A stretch of DNA of 64,000 nucleotides from Stutzerimonas sp. S1 (lineage in GTDB: Bacteria > Pseudomonadota > Gammaproteobacteria > Pseudomonadales > Pseudomonadaceae). Made by a program: the position numbers and the translations under genes. Under the pieces are notes generated by a model that saw only the letters and a list, made by a program, of their open reading frames with translations, was not told the DNA's origin and did no database searches. How positions within the stretch are numbered: the first letter of the stretch is position 1; each line of letters starts with the position of its first letter. The stretch covers positions 1 through 64,000 of the forward strand of contig NZ_JAOEIY010000006.1 of the NCBI RefSeq assembly GCF_025966695.1. The letters run 5' to 3'. This document shows positions 63,922 through 64,000 of this stretch, piece after piece.

Positions 63922-64000
63922 TCAGACGGCGCCGGGCAGCCCGTGGTAGTTGCGGCCGAAGTACACCAGTGCGTCGCTGCTGTCGCGGCGGTACACGGCG
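63922..64000 (-). CDS. Unidentified gene, C-terminal 25 residues only
   Basis: The minus-strand frame is open from the window edge and ends at TGA (63922-63924); its last residues read VYRRDSSDALVYFGRNYHGL and PGAV. A terminator follows, so a real gene end is likely. There is too little sequence to name the product. Confidence 0.55.
   Translation of the reverse strand, partial: AVYRRDSSDALVYFGRNYHGLPGAV

Overview
The window is a 64 kb, GC-rich chromosomal segment of a gammaproteobacterium of the Pseudomonadaceae. Almost every block matches P. aeruginosa gene order and protein sequence as I know them (S10-spc-alpha ribosomal operons, katA-uvrA-yajR-ssb, the PA4069-PA4058-like stretch with oprG, the rib operon, dksA2-COG0523-DUF1826). 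The mosaic order of these blocks suggests the P. stutzeri/Stutzerimonas side of the family; that species-level placement is inference. No rRNA, tRNA, CRISPR array, transposase, integrase or phage gene was seen.

Layout. 1-14.3 kb: the 3' end of tuf, then the complete S10, spc and alpha operons (rpsJ to rplQ, including secY, rpoA and the 38-residue rpmJ). Intrinsic terminators and good sigma70 promoters divide it at 454-602, 7200-7379 and 11282-11410. 14.3-23 kb: katA, uvrA (minus strand), the MFS transporter yajR, ssb and two sugar-nucleotide epimerase-like genes. 23-29 kb: oprG (minus) diverges from a DUF3450-TtpC-ExbB-ExbD-TonB-TPR energy-transduction operon; the shared spacer carries an ANR-like box facing oprG and a Fur-like box on the -10 of the TonB operon. 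28.8-32 kb: a four-gene zinc-starvation ABC operon (DUF2796, ATPase, permease, DUF3299) behind a Zur-like box. 32-36.6 kb: cnoX-like chaperedoxin, yedE-yedF, thpR, a methyltransferase and a lipoprotein.

36.7-43 kb: nrdR-ribD, then an FMN riboswitch with an unusually long internal insertion, ribE-ribBA-ribH-nusB-thiL-pgpA. 43-47.7 kb: a retropepsin-like protease, ribA, a small membrane protein, btuF, and convergent btuB under a cobalamin riboswitch. 48-53.4 kb: rhlE, a large unassigned GHKL-type ATPase, a flavoprotein and a ferritin of the FtnA/BfrA type. 53.4-56.6 kb: copper homeostasis (cueR, copA, divergent copZ). 56.6-60 kb: a TetR repressor divergent from a Bcr/CflA efflux gene, a 54-residue small protein and adenine deaminase. 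60-64 kb: a 460 bp gap with two perfect DnaA boxes, yigZ, a 19-cysteine copper-binding four-helix protein, then the zinc-starvation operon dksA2-COG0523 GTPase-DUF1826 behind a second Zur-like box.

The accessory part is dominated by metal and cofactor homeostasis: iron (Fur, TonB, ferritin), zinc (two Zur-type operons), copper (CueR, CopA, CopZ, four-helix Cys-rich protein), flavin (FMN riboswitch, RibA) and cobalamin (riboswitch, BtuB, BtuF). I did not find a convincing wholly new multi-gene system. The least explained items are the stand-alone GHKL ATPase (49529-51430), the insertion inside the FMN riboswitch, and the DnaA-box gap.
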